A DNA stretch of 64,000 bases. It comes from Zygnema cylindricum. Its lineage: Eukaryota > Streptophyta > Zygnematophyceae > Zygnematales > Zygnemataceae. Location: assembly GCA_037447655.1 (NCBI GenBank), contig JBBHKE010002692.1:1-64000 (forward strand). Direction: 5' to 3'. Below are positions 22,514 through 34,379 of the stretch, in pieces; within the stretch, counting starts at the first letter, position 1; each line of letters opens with the position of its first letter. Under the pieces are notes generated by a model that saw nothing but the letters and a program-made list of their open reading frames with translations, had not been told where the DNA came from and made no database searches. A program made the position numbers and the translations under genes.

Positions 22514-23626
22514 CTACCTTCGTGGAATTTCGACCTCTTTTTTCGCCTCCAACTCCTCATCCAAAAGGAGCTCATCGTCCTCGTCCTCGGATTCAGCCTC
22601 AAGTACCTGTGTGACAAGGGCCTTTTTCTTTCCTCTCGGGGTACCACCGGTCTGCCCCTCCTTTAACCGAAGCTCGGTTAGCTTAGTGCACTCTGCCATA
22701 TAGTGCCTCGGTTTCTTACAAAAATGACATAGACCTTTGGGAGCCCTTGGTTCGAACTCATCTGCCTGTTTTTTCTGGTCCCTACCCCCATAGTTTCCAA
22801 CCGGTTTTCGGGAATCCCTATTCCTCCAATCAGTCGCTGTTGCCAAGGCTTGGCCACTCTTTCCTCCCCTTCGGATCTCAATTGTATTCTCTTGAACGAG
22901 AATCATCCCTACCACTGAGTTCCATATCCACCTTGAGTCAGGCAAGTCCTGCACACGGTAAACTATGTTCACGAACTCATCAGGTAACTTCATCAGTAAA
23001 CAGTTAACCTTTTCTTTTTCACTAAAATCTTTTCCCGCACTGTGTAGCTCCATGAAGAGTGTAGCAAGCTCATTGCAAAAATCCAACATATTTCCCCCTT
23101 TGTATACATACTCCTTAACTTTCTGATCAGCCAACTGTTGTTGCTGAATTGTACCACTTCGGTACATCTCTATGAGAGCCATCCAAAGATCGGATGCTCT
23201 TTCTACCTGCAAATGAGGACATTCAAGTCCTTGAGTGAGATGGCGTAGGATGAAGTGCTTTGCCGCCATATTGTTGAAGTCCCAGGTTTCAGTATCATTC
23301 TCCTCGTTCCTCGGAATAGGTGACATGAATGCTAAACCAGTTGCTATTGGTGTGGTCGCCTCCTTCTCCTTTCCTTTGTCCACCACCTCTCCTTCCTTTG
23401 TTTCCTCCGTTGAAGGTGAATCCTCTTTCTTGGTGAATCTGCTTCCTCCAAACCCTGGAGGAATTCCAAGACTTGATGGACGCCCCAATCGTCCACTCAC
23501 TATTCCCCAAAACCTTTTTTCGCATAGAGCTCCTATCATCATACTTTCCCAGTATATGAAGCCAGTTCCTTTAAAGATTTGTACCCTAGAGGGTGGGCCC
23601 ATAACCTGTGACTCTGAGACCTCCAT
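22514..23626 (-). CDS. gag: Copia B Gag (UBN2-type capsid plus zinc knuckle)
   Basis: 370 codons. The ATG (23624-23626) lies 20 nt inside the 5' LTR, and copia C uses the same position, which supports this start. The N-terminal region contains YWESMMIGALCEKRFWGIV, typical of copia Gag. A central region resembles UBN2 Gag (KHFILRHLTQGL, LADQKVKEYVYKGGNMLDF, CLLMKLPDEF). A CCHC zinc knuckle CHFCKKPRHYMAEC (C-x2-C-x4-H-x4-C) sits near residues 293-306, followed by an acidic tail. The usual Gly in the knuckle is Arg here. The frame ends at TAG, where copia C and D have a glutamine codon, so it is probably a point mutation of a fused gag-pol. Gag forms the cytoplasmic particle. Confidence 0.93.
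   Translation of the reverse strand: MEVSESQVMGPPSRVQIFKGTGFIYWESMMIGALCEKRFWGIVSGRLGRPSSLGIPPGFGGSRFTKKEDSPSTEETKEGEVVDKGKEKEATTPIATGLAFMSPIPRNEENDTETWDFNNMAAKHFILRHLTQGLECPHLQVERASDLWMALIEMYRSGTIQQQQLADQKVKEYVYKGGNMLDFCNELATLFMELHSAGKDFSEKEKVNCLLMKLPDEFVNIVYRVQDLPDSRWIWNSVVGMILVQENTIEIRRGGKSGQALATATDWRNRDSRKPVGNYGGRDQKKQADEFEPRAPKGLCHFCKKPRHYMAECTKLTELRLKEGQTGGTPRGKKKALVTQVLEAESEDEDDELLLDEELEAKKEVEIPRR
23592..23606 (-). promoter_or_regulatory. Copia B primer-binding site, internal tRNA-iMet (half-tRNA) type
   Basis: The minus strand reads GGTTATGGGCCCACC, starting directly after the LTR end with no spacer. From memory, plant initiator tRNA-Met carries GGTGGGCCCATAACC across its anticodon stem-loop, ending at about nucleotide 39, so all 15 bases would pair. 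Drosophila copia is known to prime from the 39-nt 5' half of initiator tRNA-Met. The site lies inside gag (codons for VMGPP). An identical copy is in copia C at 42544-42558. Confidence 0.85.
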
Positions 23627-24635
23627 AAGTCCTCAGAGTGGACAACTTCCAAGAAGCCTCTAGGATAATCCTGACCCCTTTGTGTTTAAGCAAAAATAAC
23701 TGCCACCCTGGCAGACAAAAACCCTGACAACCTGCACCCCTGTGAAGGCAAGACTCCCCTGAGTCAGTAGCAAAAAGAATCTCTGAATTTGCTCCCCTGA
23801 GCAGTAAGTTATGGAGGGTCAAAGTTGACCTTTTGTACAGAAGCTCTCTGGGAGAGAGGGTCCTATCTTCTAATTTTTCTAAGTCCTATCTCTCTCACAG
23901 ACTCTATCTACTGATGTACGGAACCAATCAGAATTGAGTTCCGTACGCAAAAGTACAGCCGCCGGTGTACTTTCAGTACGGACATTGTACGACATGGCCT
24001 AAATGTCGACACATGTCAAATCCGGATTCGGTGCCATAATCTCCGGAGATTCTACAATCCAACGGAATTTCGCCACGTGTCATCCGATGTGGCGATGGCC
24101 ACAAACCGCCGAAATCTCCCTCCGCGATCTCGGCGCTAATTTCGGCCGTCCGATTAAATTCAGATTTAATCTTAGCCGTAATAAATACATGCGCGGTATT
24201 TATTTCACTTCCGAAACAAATGCGCGGTATTGATTAGTAATCCGTACCGTCATCCGTACCGGTTCTATGTATCCCGTAATCCGTAACAGTTAAATGAATT
24301 TATCGTACGTATACATCTTTAAATAATTATCAAACTATATAGTATGTATCACTATAGCTAGACCTAACGGCTAAGGCTACCGGCTATTTCCTATCTGCCG
24401 GCCGGTAGGTACAGGGATCAAATCCTGTCGCCGGCGCTTAACTTTTAATTAAATAAATAAACCCTAGTATTAAATTCCCGTAAACTTCAGGATAGCCAAG
24501 GTAGCTTCCTCTCCAACTTCTCAGTGACTGCAACAAGTTTGAGAGTTGGAGAGAGAAGTTAGAGATAGACTGCCTCGGCTTCTTTCTATTTCTATTTAGA
24601 CCTAGAAAATACTAATAAATCCATTAGTTTCTACA
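23607..24635 (-). repeat. 5' LTR of copia B
   Basis: 1,029 bp. Nearly identical to 18214-19254 apart from a 12-bp deletion. G-box CACGTG at 24074-24079; tRNA-like hairpin region at 24358-24438. As 5' LTR it should drive transcription leftward. No TATA box can be assigned with certainty. It encodes the first seven Gag codons at its inner end. Confidence 0.95.
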
Positions 24636-24703
24636 TGCATAACTGTACTATACTGTTACTGACAAAACAAATACCAAACTTACGTATTTTTGTCACGTAA
24701 ATT

Positions 24704-25864
24704 TGTCAAATTTTTGGCTTTTTGACAGCGCCACCTGGTGCATATAGACAATATTCATAGTTTTAATCATTAGTTGGCTATTGTTTGAGGCTTTAATGTC
24801 TACGTTAGTTTGTAGTGTGTTAATAGTTTGGTTTTGTTATACTTGCTTTCTTTATTAATTTTTAGGCTTTTCACACATTTTTGTTGCATTTTTAGTCCTT
24901 TAGGAATTTGTTCCTTGACCTTTGTCAGTCATCAATACTTGTTAGTGACAATCATATATTGTACTTTGATGATATTACCATCGCGTTCTTGGAAATAAAA
25001 TTTTTAATTTATTTTTGACCACAATTTTACTATTCACAGCAAGACCAATCACTAGAAACAATGAGCGTGAGTCACGTAGGTACGGTGGGTACACAACTAG
25101 TACACTATAGTACAGTACACCGTGAATCACTATTAGAGTAAAGGAATAAATAGTGTAAAAAAACAATAGTACTATGAATGATAAGATTAAGAGTCAATCA
25201 GAGTGCGCTCACAATTGCATTAATGTCATAATGCAGAAGCAAAACTAAAATGTAATCAAACATTACAAATCATTGAAAACTCATAATCCAAGATAGAGGA
25301 CATTTGAATTCTCAATAAAATAAACTCATATTAAATCAATCCTTTACTCAAACATTACACTTCTCTTAATCCATTCTTACTTAATTGACTCTTCATTTCC
25401 TTCCTTATTAAATTTAAATCTAATTCACACGATTGCTTTTAACTTAGACGTGGAAACAATCTAGAACACTAACACTAGAACTCACTTAGTGTCTAAAGTG
25501 TCTAAATGTACTTAGACGCAAATATGGTACAACGCAAAGTGAAACTTCTTGAAACGAAACTAACAAAGTCATAAATGACAAACTTAGCTTACACGAAATG
25601 AAAGTACTAGACATACGTCGCATGAAACGAAACTTCTCGTAGTACAATACTAAAATTAAAGCAAAACAAAACAAATCAAATTGCGTATTCATAACCGTAC
25701 ACGAACAAAGTAGAAAATCAAAACTAAACAGAACAAAACTAAACAAAACAAAACTAAACAAAACAAAACCAAATCCGCAAAATGACGCACGACCAAATAT
25801 AAATCCACGCTAACTACGAACTATCATTACGTCAAGGTAGATTCAACTATTGTAAATATTAACA
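24704..25864 (-). repeat. 3' LTR of copia A2
   Basis: 1,161 bp. On the minus strand it starts TGTTAATATTTACAATAG beside the polypurine tract TTGAGAGGGGGAT and ends TTTGACA. It is nearly identical (a handful of changes plus a ~30-bp deletion in the other copy) to 28718-29847, with a constant offset of 4,014 bp over most of its length. A mariner-like TIR remnant, ACACCGTGAATCACTATTAG, is embedded at about 25117-25136. The identical 63-codon frames at 24975-25166 and 28989-29180 reflect the LTR duplication, not a gene. Confidence 0.8.
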
Positions 25865-28717
25865 ATCCCCCTCTCAATGTTGAATCTATATCAAATCTTA
25901 ATCAAACTCAAAATAATCATAACTTAGGCATTCCTCTCACAAAGACATCATACATATCAACTTTTGTTAACATGTCAGCTTCATTTTCACCCGTAGGACT
26001 AAAAATGAAATCAAACACACCAGCATCTACTAAATATCTCACAAAATGCCACATAATCCCAACATGGTTAGTCCTCTTACGAAACACTGGATTCTTACCT
26101 AACTCAATATTTGACTTAATATATTAAAACAACTTCATACATTTAATCATAAATCTTAACCCACTCAACATTTCCCTTAACAAAATTGAAGCTTTGGCAA
26201 CATGGCAAGCCCCAATATATTCGAGCTCCGTCGTACTCAAGGCCACCGTAGGTTGAAGACTCAAACTCCACGAAATTGAACTTCCATATAAAACAAAAGC
26301 ATAAGTGGATGTTGACTTTCCCGTGTCGAAGTCTCCACCCCAATCGAAATCGCAATATCCAAAAAAATCTAACTCTGAATCCGCCTTATAAACTAAACCA
26401 TAACGTAAGGTTCCAACCAAATATCTAAAATTCCTTTTAACACTCTCCTAATGACACTTTTTAATTGCTTGACAATATTTACTCACAATACTAACAACAA
26501 CTGAGATATCTGGTCTAGTTCTAACACTAAGATATATCAAACAACCAACAGATCTCTATAAGGTACATCAATTCTGCGCTCACTTTCTGCTTTACTCAAC
26601 TGAACTCTAGGATCCAAAGGTGTACTTAAAGGCTTAGCATTCAACATAGAGAACCTAGCTAAGACTTCCTTACAATATTGTTTTTTGCTAAGTTTCAAGG
26701 AACCAAACTCATCTCTTATCATCTCAATAGCAAGAATGTACTTAGCTTCTCCTAAATTTGTAACTTTGAAGAATTTACTAAAAAACATTTCAATTCTTAA
26801 ATCTTTTTAAGTCTACCTGAAATCATAATAAAATCATCAATATACATACTAAATATAATTTGATCAACTCCTTCTCCTTCACATAAACACCTAAATCTTA
26901 AAATGTCCGAACAAAGCCAAAATCTAAAAGTACCATAAGAAGACGAGTATACCAAGTCCTTGGTGCTTGCTTAGGTCCACAAAGCGACTTCTTCAATTTC
27001 CACACATGTCCAGGTTTGCCCGAAACTCCTTTGGGAATCTTCATATAAACCTCTTCTTCTAATTCTTTAATTCGAAATGCAATTTCCATATCCATTTGGT
27101 GGATATGCTTTTTCTTAGCAACAGCAATAGCAGTAATCATCTTTAAATTATCAAACTTAACTACAGGTGCATATGTTTTTGTATAGTCTAACTTTTTTTT
27201 TTTGTTGAAAACCTTTACCAACAAATCTTGTTTTATATTTAATAATTTCACCTGATGCACCCATCTTAATCTTAAAAACCCATTTAAAATCAATAGCTTT
27301 CTTTCTCTGTGATAAAACTACTTCTTCAAATGTTCCATTATCAATAATAGACTTAAGTTCTTTCTCAAAAGCTAGTTTTCACTTTTCATTTCAATCACTT
27401 GATTCTACTGTTTTGAAAAGGATTTAGGATCCCCATTCAGAGGCTCACTCATTATCTGTTTAAAAGAAACTCACAACCTACCAAATAAATCAACCGCCAT
27501 CTTTAGCATTTATATGAATAACTCTCGAGTTTCCTTTATTTGCGATTACTTCTTCTAACAACAATATCTTCTTCAACAACATCATCTCTCTCACCCTTCT
27601 CACTTACAGATGGCAAACTACATTCACTTCTTTGTTTGCTAAGGGATCTTTTAGTACACTTAGAACTTTGATTCCATTTTCACTTTTCAAGCTTTCAGAA
27701 TCAGATTGGGAAGATTCAAATTTCTTACCAACTTAAATAATTTTTTTCTTTTTCAATGGAATTTCTCCTTCTTCCTCTTTGTCATTCTCGTCATAAATTT
27801 TGATCTCGTCCAAACTGCTCTGTTTATGAAAATCCAAACTTTCCTCCTTATGTTTTTTGAACTCTATTCCTTTTTACCAAATCTTTGTGAAACTCCACAT
27901 TCCTCGATTCGACAACCGTTTGTGTAGCTTGATTAAAGTTTCTATATTGACTTGAATTTGGACTATATCCAACAAAGATACCTGTCCAAGATTTGGGACT
28001 GAATTTTCCAGCTCGGTCTTTTTTCTCAATATAGACAGTCGCTCGGATCCCCCAAATCCTCAAATGTTGAATAAAAGGAATCTTGCCACTCCATAATTCT
28101 TCAGGCCTCTTATCTCCAAAAACCGAAGTTAGGCTTCTGTTACAGATGTAATTTTCTGTAAAAAAAACTTCTCCCCAAAACCTTATATTATGTTTAGTGC
28201 TATCTAACATAGCCCTAATCATCTCTTGAAATGTCATATTCTTCCTCTCAGCAATTCAATTAGATTGAAGTGAGAATGCAACCGTTAATTGCTGCTTAAC
28301 CCCTCTTTTTTGACAAAAGGTTTTAAAAGCAACAAATTCTCCTCCATTATCTGATCTAACTGATTTTAACTTTATATCCGTTTCTCTCTCAACAATTTAA
28401 ACAAATTCTCAAAACATATATAACACTTCTGACTTATGTTTCAATAAATATGCCCAACTCTTTCGATTATTATCATCCACAATAACAAAAATATACTTAT
28501 GTCCTCATAGACTTACATATTTGACATCTCCACATAAGTCTTCATGAACAAGCTCGTGTGGAGCACTAAGAATATACTTCACATCTTTTACAGGATGAGA
28601 TTTTCTTATATGTTTCCCTTTTCTGGATTCATTACATCCTTGAACTTTCTCTCCGGATACACACTCTAATCTTTGTACTGCTGCATTTTTCATCATATTT
28701 TTTATATTAGACTCATT
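25865..28717 (-). pseudogene. Copia A2 pol remnant: pre-integrase to RNase H
   Basis: The minus-strand order is: end of GAG_pre-integrase with HIRKSHPVKD, then ELVHEDLCGDVK (28765-28505); integrase middle (about 28400-28250); integrase C-terminal part with NYICNRSLTSVFGDKRPEELW and IFVGYSPNSSQYR (28237-27848); acidic linker; RT with VWKLKKSLCGPKQAPRTWY (27293-26898); YIDD intact near 26840; RT thumb (26788-26537); RNase H (26420-26124); terminal ADMLTK-type block decayed. Many stops and shifts are present. Gag, protease and primer-binding site are missing: the pre-integrase sequence runs straight into the LTR at 28718. Related to A1 and A3. Confidence 0.85.
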
Positions 28718-29847
28718 TGTCAAATTTTTGGCTTTTTGACAGCGCCACCTGGTGCATATAGACAATATTCATAGTTTTAATCATTAGTTGGCTATTGTTT
28801 GAGGCTTTAATGTCTACGTTAGTTTGTAGTGTGTTAATAGTTTGGTTTTGTTATACTTGCTTTCTTTATTAATTTTTAGGCTTTTCACACATTTTTGTTG
28901 CATTTTTAGTCCTTTAGGAATTTGTTCCTTGACCTTTGTCAGTCATCAATACTTGTTAGTGACAATCATATATTGTACTTTGATGATATTACCATCGCGT
29001 TCTTGGAAATAAAATTTTTAATTTATTTTTGACCACAATTTTACTATTCACAGCAAGACCAATCACTAGAAACAATGAGCGTGAGTCACGTAGGTACGGT
29101 GGGTACACAACTAGTACACTATAGTACAGTACACCGTGAATCACTATTAGAGTAAAGGAATAAATAGTGTAAAAAAACAATAGTACTATGAATGATAAGA
29201 TTAAGAGTCAATCAGAGTGCGCTCACAATTGCATTAATGTCATAATGCAGAAGCAAAACTAAAATGTAATCAAACATTACAAATCATTGAAAACTCATAA
29301 TCCAAGATAGAGGACATTTGAATTCTCAATAAAATAAACTCATATTAAATCAATCCTTTACTCAAACATTACACTTCTCTTAATCCATTCTTACTTAATT
29401 GACTCTTCATTTCCTTCCTTATTAAATTTAAATCTAATTCACACGATTGCTTTTAACTTAGACGTGGAAACAATCTAGAACACTAACACTAGAACTCACT
29501 TAGTGTCTAAAGTGTCTAAATGTACTTAGACGCAAATATGGTACAACGCAAAGTGAAACTTCTTGAAACGAAACTAACAAAGTCATAAATGACAAACTTA
29601 GCTTACACGAAATGAAAGTACTAGACATACGTCGCATGAAACGAAACTTCTCGTAGTACAGTACTAAAATTAAAACAAAACAAAACAAATCAAATTGCGT
29701 ATTCATAACCGTACACGAACAAAGTAGAAAATCAAAACTAAACAAAACAAAACCAAATCAGCGAAATGACTCACGACCAATCTAAATCCACGCTAACTAC
29801 GAACTATCATTACGTCAAGGTAGATTCAACTATTCTAAATCTTAACA
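28718..29847 (-). repeat. LTR shared between copia A2 and A3
   Basis: 1,130 bp, almost identical to 24704-25864. On its right it adjoins the polypurine tract and pol end of A3, so it is positioned as A3's 3' LTR. It could equally be A2's 5' LTR. On its left it is joined directly to A2 pre-integrase sequence without a primer-binding site. A 30-bp deletion in an AAACTAAACAAAAC repeat near 29735 distinguishes it from the other copy. Confidence 0.8.
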
Positions 29848-30843
29848 ATCCCCCTCTCAATGTTGAATCTTAATCAAACTCAAAATAATCATAACTTAGG
29901 CATTCCTCTCACAAAGACATCATACATATCAACTTTTGTTAACATGTCAGCTTCTTCTCCACCCGTAAGCACAAAAATGAAATCAAACACACCAGCATTT
30001 ACTAAGTCTCTCACAAAATGCCACATAATCCCAACATGATTAGTCCTCTTACAAAACACTAGATTCCTAGCTAATGAAATATTTGACATACTATGTGAAA
30101 ATAACTTCATACATTTAATCATAATTCCTAACTCACTCAACATCTCTCTTAACCAAATTGAAGCTTTGGAAGCATGACAAGCCACCATATATTCGACTTT
30201 CGTCGAAGTGAAGGCCACCGTAGGTTAGATTCTCGAACTCTATGAAATTTCACCTCTACATAAAACAAAGCGTAATCGGATGTTGACTTTCCTGTGTCGA
30301 TGTCTCCACCGCAATCGGAATCGCAATATCTAAAAAAATCTAACTCTGAATCCGCTTTATAAACTAAACTATAACTTATTGTTCCAACCAAATATCTAAA
30401 AATCCTTTAAACACTCTCCTAATGACACTTCTTAATTGGTTCACAATACTTACTCACAATACTAATAGCAGCTGAAATATGTGGTCTAGTTCCAACACTA
30501 AGATTCATCAAACAACCAACAGATTATCTATAAGGTACATCAATTGTAGGCTCATTTTCTGCTTTACTCAACTGAACTCTGGGAACCAAAGGTGTACTTA
30601 AAGGATTAGCATTCAACATAGAGAACCTAGCTAAGATTTCCTTACAATATTGTTTCTAGCTAAGTTTCAAGGAACCAATCTAATCTCTTATCATCTCAAT
30701 ACCAAGAATGTACTTAGCTTCTCCTAAATCTGTAACTTTGAAGAATTGACAAAGAAAACATTTCAATTCTTGAATCTTTTCAAGTCTATCTAAAATCTTA
30801 ATAAAATTGTCAATGTACACACTAAATAAAATCTGATCAACTT
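29848..30843 (-). pseudogene. Copia A3 pol remnant: RT end and RNase H
   Basis: On the minus strand the polypurine tract (29848-29858) is followed inward by VLTGGEEADMLTK (29889-30218 frame), RNase H with YCDSDCGGDIDTGKSTS (30391-30149), RT thumb sequence, and a catalytic motif YIDN near 30800 in place of YIDD. It is cut at 30843 by the LTR of copia E. By eye it differs from the matching part of A2 by roughly 10-15 percent, much more than the LTRs beside them differ. Confidence 0.8.
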
Positions 30844-31806
30844 TGTAATTGTGTGACCTCCATTGGTATATAGAATGCCCAGCTTATGTGAAGCCTCCAG
30901 GATAATATTTGCACTTTTGAGGTTGGCATAGAATAAGTCCCACCGTGGGACAAAAAAAACTCTAATCGACTAAAACCCTGTGTAGCGTAGACGCCGTTGA
31001 GTCTGCAGCAAAAAGAATCACGGAAATTGCTCCCTTGAGCATTAAGTTATGTATGACCAAAGTTGGCCTTTAAATACAAGTGCTCTCTGGGAGAGAGGCT
31101 GAAAAACCTGAAAATATTCTAAGTCCTAAACTCCCTCTCTAAGCCTACTTCTATTGTATTTAGCAAAAGAGTGTAAAGTACAAGAAAGTACAGATACCGC
31201 TGTACTTCTTGTACAACCATAGTACTGCATGGCCGTTCCGTTGACGCGTGTCAATTCTGGAGCTGTAGTTGCTCCACCTGCCATATCCGCTATCTAACCA
31301 TGCATTGCCACGTGTCATCCGCCGAAATTTGCTCTACACACTGCCAAAATACCACTCCGCCATTTTGGCTCTATTGTGAGCCATTCGATTTGATCCGGAC
31401 ATTCAATTTTGCCCGTCGAAATTAAATGTCATCTCGTAATTTCTGTGCGATTCGGATTTCGTGCGTTCCGGCATATTTCTATGTTCAGTTTGTCCTGTAA
31501 ATAGTTAAATGAAATACATAACGCGACTCATGTTTATATAAATACCATACCATATACATGTATCGCTTCCTATAAGACCTACCGGATAAGGCGGACGGCT
31601 AGATCGTACGGCGGCTATCCGAAGATCAATGGATAAAATCCCACTAATGACCGCCTATCTTTTGCAAAAAACCACTCTATTCATTTGCTTATCTTCTTGG
31701 CTGAAAAGGGGCAACTATGGCTGCCTGAAAGTCCTTAGTGACTACGAAAAGTATGAGGGCTACAGTATGACCAAAAGAGTATGATTCTAAAATACCCTTT
31801 TCAACA
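30844..31806 (-). repeat. 3' LTR of copia E
   Basis: About 963 bp. On the minus strand it starts TGTTGAAAAGGG beside the polypurine tract GATAAGGGGAG (31807-31817). It aligns by eye with the LTRs of B, C and D: a CTAAGTCCTA block, GTAC-rich motifs near 31160-31230, the G-box CACGTG at 31309-31314 in GCCACGTGTCATCC, and a degenerate form of the tRNA-like region near 31575-31660. Its outer end is at about 30844, where A3 pol stops, so E inserted into A3. The 5' LTR was not found. Confidence 0.8.
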
Positions 31807-33690
31807 CTCCCCTTATCTTCTAGTCTACCTTTTGCTTAAGTCCACACTTCTCCCTACAAAAAATTAATTTGGGAGAAGGAACCGGTTTAGTCATTTAATC
31901 GGTTACCATCTCTCCATCTAGTCTATATTCCAAACTAATTATTTTATTCTCAACCTTCTCTCTAACAAAAATCATACAAATATCCATATGCTTTGCTTTA
32001 AAGTGTTGCTTGGGATTTGTTGCTATTGCAATCGAAGCTTGATTGTCACAAAATACCTTTTGCACTCCATTCTTCATATATATCAATTCTTCAAGCAAAG
32101 ATTTCACCGACATTTATTCTTTCATAGCCAAACAAGAAGCCATATACTCAACCTCCATGGTGGACTGAGCAACCACCTTTTGATGATCGCTGCTCCAACA
32201 GCAAGGTCCATTCCCAGCATACAACACACACCCAAAAGTACACCTCCTCATTGGAACATCCCCATAACTAGCATAACTCCAAGTGGTGATGTCAATATTA
32301 TTCCCTCCCAAATGCAACCATAGATCTCTCGTTCCTATTAAGTATCGCATGACCCTTTTGGCCGCTTCCCAATTTTTCTTCCTAGGATCATTTAGACTCC
32401 TTCTTAACACTCCCACAACTGCTGCTATATCAGGAGGAGTAGAGTTCATAAAATATATCAAGCTACCAACAACTTGCCTGTACAGATTAGTTTGCATAAA
32501 CTTGCTTTCCTCACGTCCTTACTCATTATCCCAAATCAAGACTCCCTCTTTGGAGCTCCCCTCATCTTCCTTCTTTAAGTCCATTGGAGTCGTAAAACTA
32601 TTTTCTTTTTCTATTCGAAAATTTTCAAGCATATATGGAATTGCTTCCTTTTGAGTTTGTTTAATTGTTTTCTTTTCTCTATCTCTCTCCATTTGAATTC
32701 CTAAGATAATTTTTTTTACCCCAAATCTTTCATTTCAAATCTACTCTTTAGATCCTTTTTCAACTTATTAATTTTCTCCATTGATTTACTCAAAACAAAC
32801 AAATCATCAACATATATGGCTATGAGAATTATACCTTCCTCATCTTCAAATAAGTAGATGGAATGATCCGTTCTGATTCGGATATATCCCAAACTTGTTA
32901 GAAACTCGTCTTGCTTCTTGTTCCATTGGCGTGGATCTAGCTTTAGTTCGTAAAGGAACTTTATCAATCTACACACCTTACTTTCTTCTCCTTTCTCCAC
33001 AAATCCTTTCGGGTGTCGCATGAAGATCTCTTCTTCCAATTCTCTATTTAAGAAAGCGGTCTTGATGTCCATCTGGTGCTCTTCTATGTCTTTCGCTGCC
33101 GCACGACTAAGTTGGATATGGACAGAGGGAAATCTAACAACCGGAGCAAAGGTCTCCTCATAATCGATTCCCTCTTTTTGTGTGAACCCCTTTGCAACTA
33201 ATCTGGCCTTGTATCGCAAGATAATGTTATCTGGATTGAGCTTCAACTTAAATACCCACTTGCATCTTATTGGCTTTTTATCGAGAGGATAATTAACCAA
33301 CTCCCATGTGTTTGCTTCCATAATGGAAGCCATCTCATCATAAATAGCAGTCACCCATCTACTACTTTCTGGACTATTAATTGCTTTCGAGTAAGACTGG
33401 TGTTCACTCAAATGTGACAACTTAGTTGCCTTGTTGCTCACTTGTCTCTCTTGAAGTCTTTTGCTACTTCTTTTTCCTCCTTCAAACTCTGACGCTAGAA
33501 TGGAGGGTAATCGCGGGATTCTGCGAACAACTTCACCTTCCTTGTGTCCAACACGATGCTTTCTCCAACATCCTCTACCTCCTCTGCCCCCTCATATCCT
33601 CTTATGAACCGCGATCCTCCTAACCCTGGTGGAACTCCCAATATTGCGGATGGCTGATACACACGGCCACTCACAATGCCCCATAGTGAC
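31807..33690 (-). pseudogene. Copia E internal remnant: gag fragment joined to RT and RNase H
   Basis: From the right on the minus strand: a short piece of gag N-terminal region (about 33690-33600, matching copia B around its GRPSSLGIPP segment), then directly the linker RLQEKQVSNKATKLSHL and RT (33441-32716, 241 codons). RT includes RYKARLVAKGFTQKEG, MDIKTAFLNRELEEEIF and an intact YVDDLFVLSKS. Then RNase H in two same-frame pieces broken by a stop at 32114-32116 (32497-32114 and 32113-31895) with QSTMEVEYMAS and CDNQASIAIATNP. Protease and integrase are deleted, and the gag end is truncated at about 33690. Non-autonomous or dead. Confidence 0.85.
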
Positions 33691-34379
33691 CAATAGGAAA
33701 TATTTTTGTTTCATTCAAATTATACACACACCTTTGGAAAAGCAAATATCAGTTATTCAAACATTTTTCCAAACACATGTTGAAAAAATAGAATAAAACT
33801 ACAAGAATTTTGTTTACGGAATTTGACACCAAAAAATTTGTTCACCTTTCAATTAACTTTGTCCTTACCAAGAGTTCTATATATCCCTTTTCGCTTCTTA
33901 TAATTAGGAATTATCTCATTCTATTTGGTTTCACGAATGTGAAAATCGTAGAATGCTTATTTTGTTCTTTCTAGTTTACAACACTAAAAACCATATTATA
34001 ACCATTAAAAACATATTGAGTAAATTTATACTAAGGGTATGTCTCCAAGTAACTATAACTTAGACAACTGACATTGTCAAGTAAGGAATTTTTTTCGTAC
34101 ACATTTTTCAAGTGTCTTAATGAAAAAAATTGAAAGCATCATTGCAGTTTGTGACAATTCTAAATTTCAACAATGGTTGTGACGGTTGTCAATGAAATTA
34201 TGTGGACTTCATAGTCCCATAGAACGAGCGGCTTAAACGTGTTGTTCTACAACCTCCGTTGCACGAGGAGAAGCAGCAGTAGTAGTGGAAATAGACATGA
34301 AAAACAGTGGAAACTATCAAAGTACCTACTCAACAGCCAACTTTGAATATACACAAAATATGACTCAGATGATTAAAAT
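33691..34379. other. Unannotated AT-rich DNA
   Basis: Begins where copia E gag is truncated. I see no gene or repeat family. Confidence 0.4.

Larger units (their letters stand above)
18214..24635 (-). mobile_element. Copia B: complete Ty1/copia LTR retrotransposon, 6,422 bp
   Basis: Two LTRs (18214-19254 and 23607-24635) begin TGTAG and end CA on the minus strand. The element is flanked by perfect 5-bp duplications TGCAT (18209-18213 and 24636-24640). It has a polypurine tract, a primer-binding site and a single long gag-pol frame on the minus strand. By eye the LTRs differ by a 12-bp indel and roughly half a dozen substitutions, so insertion was fairly recent and this is the youngest large element in the window. 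Two nonsense codons (22514-22516 TAG and 21725-21727 TAA) split the frame. Relatives here are C, D and E. Confidence 0.95.

Noticed and set aside
24975-25166. Two identical 63-codon proteins (also at 28989-29180) as a conserved gene
   Set aside because: They are identical because they lie in duplicated LTRs; no domain is present.
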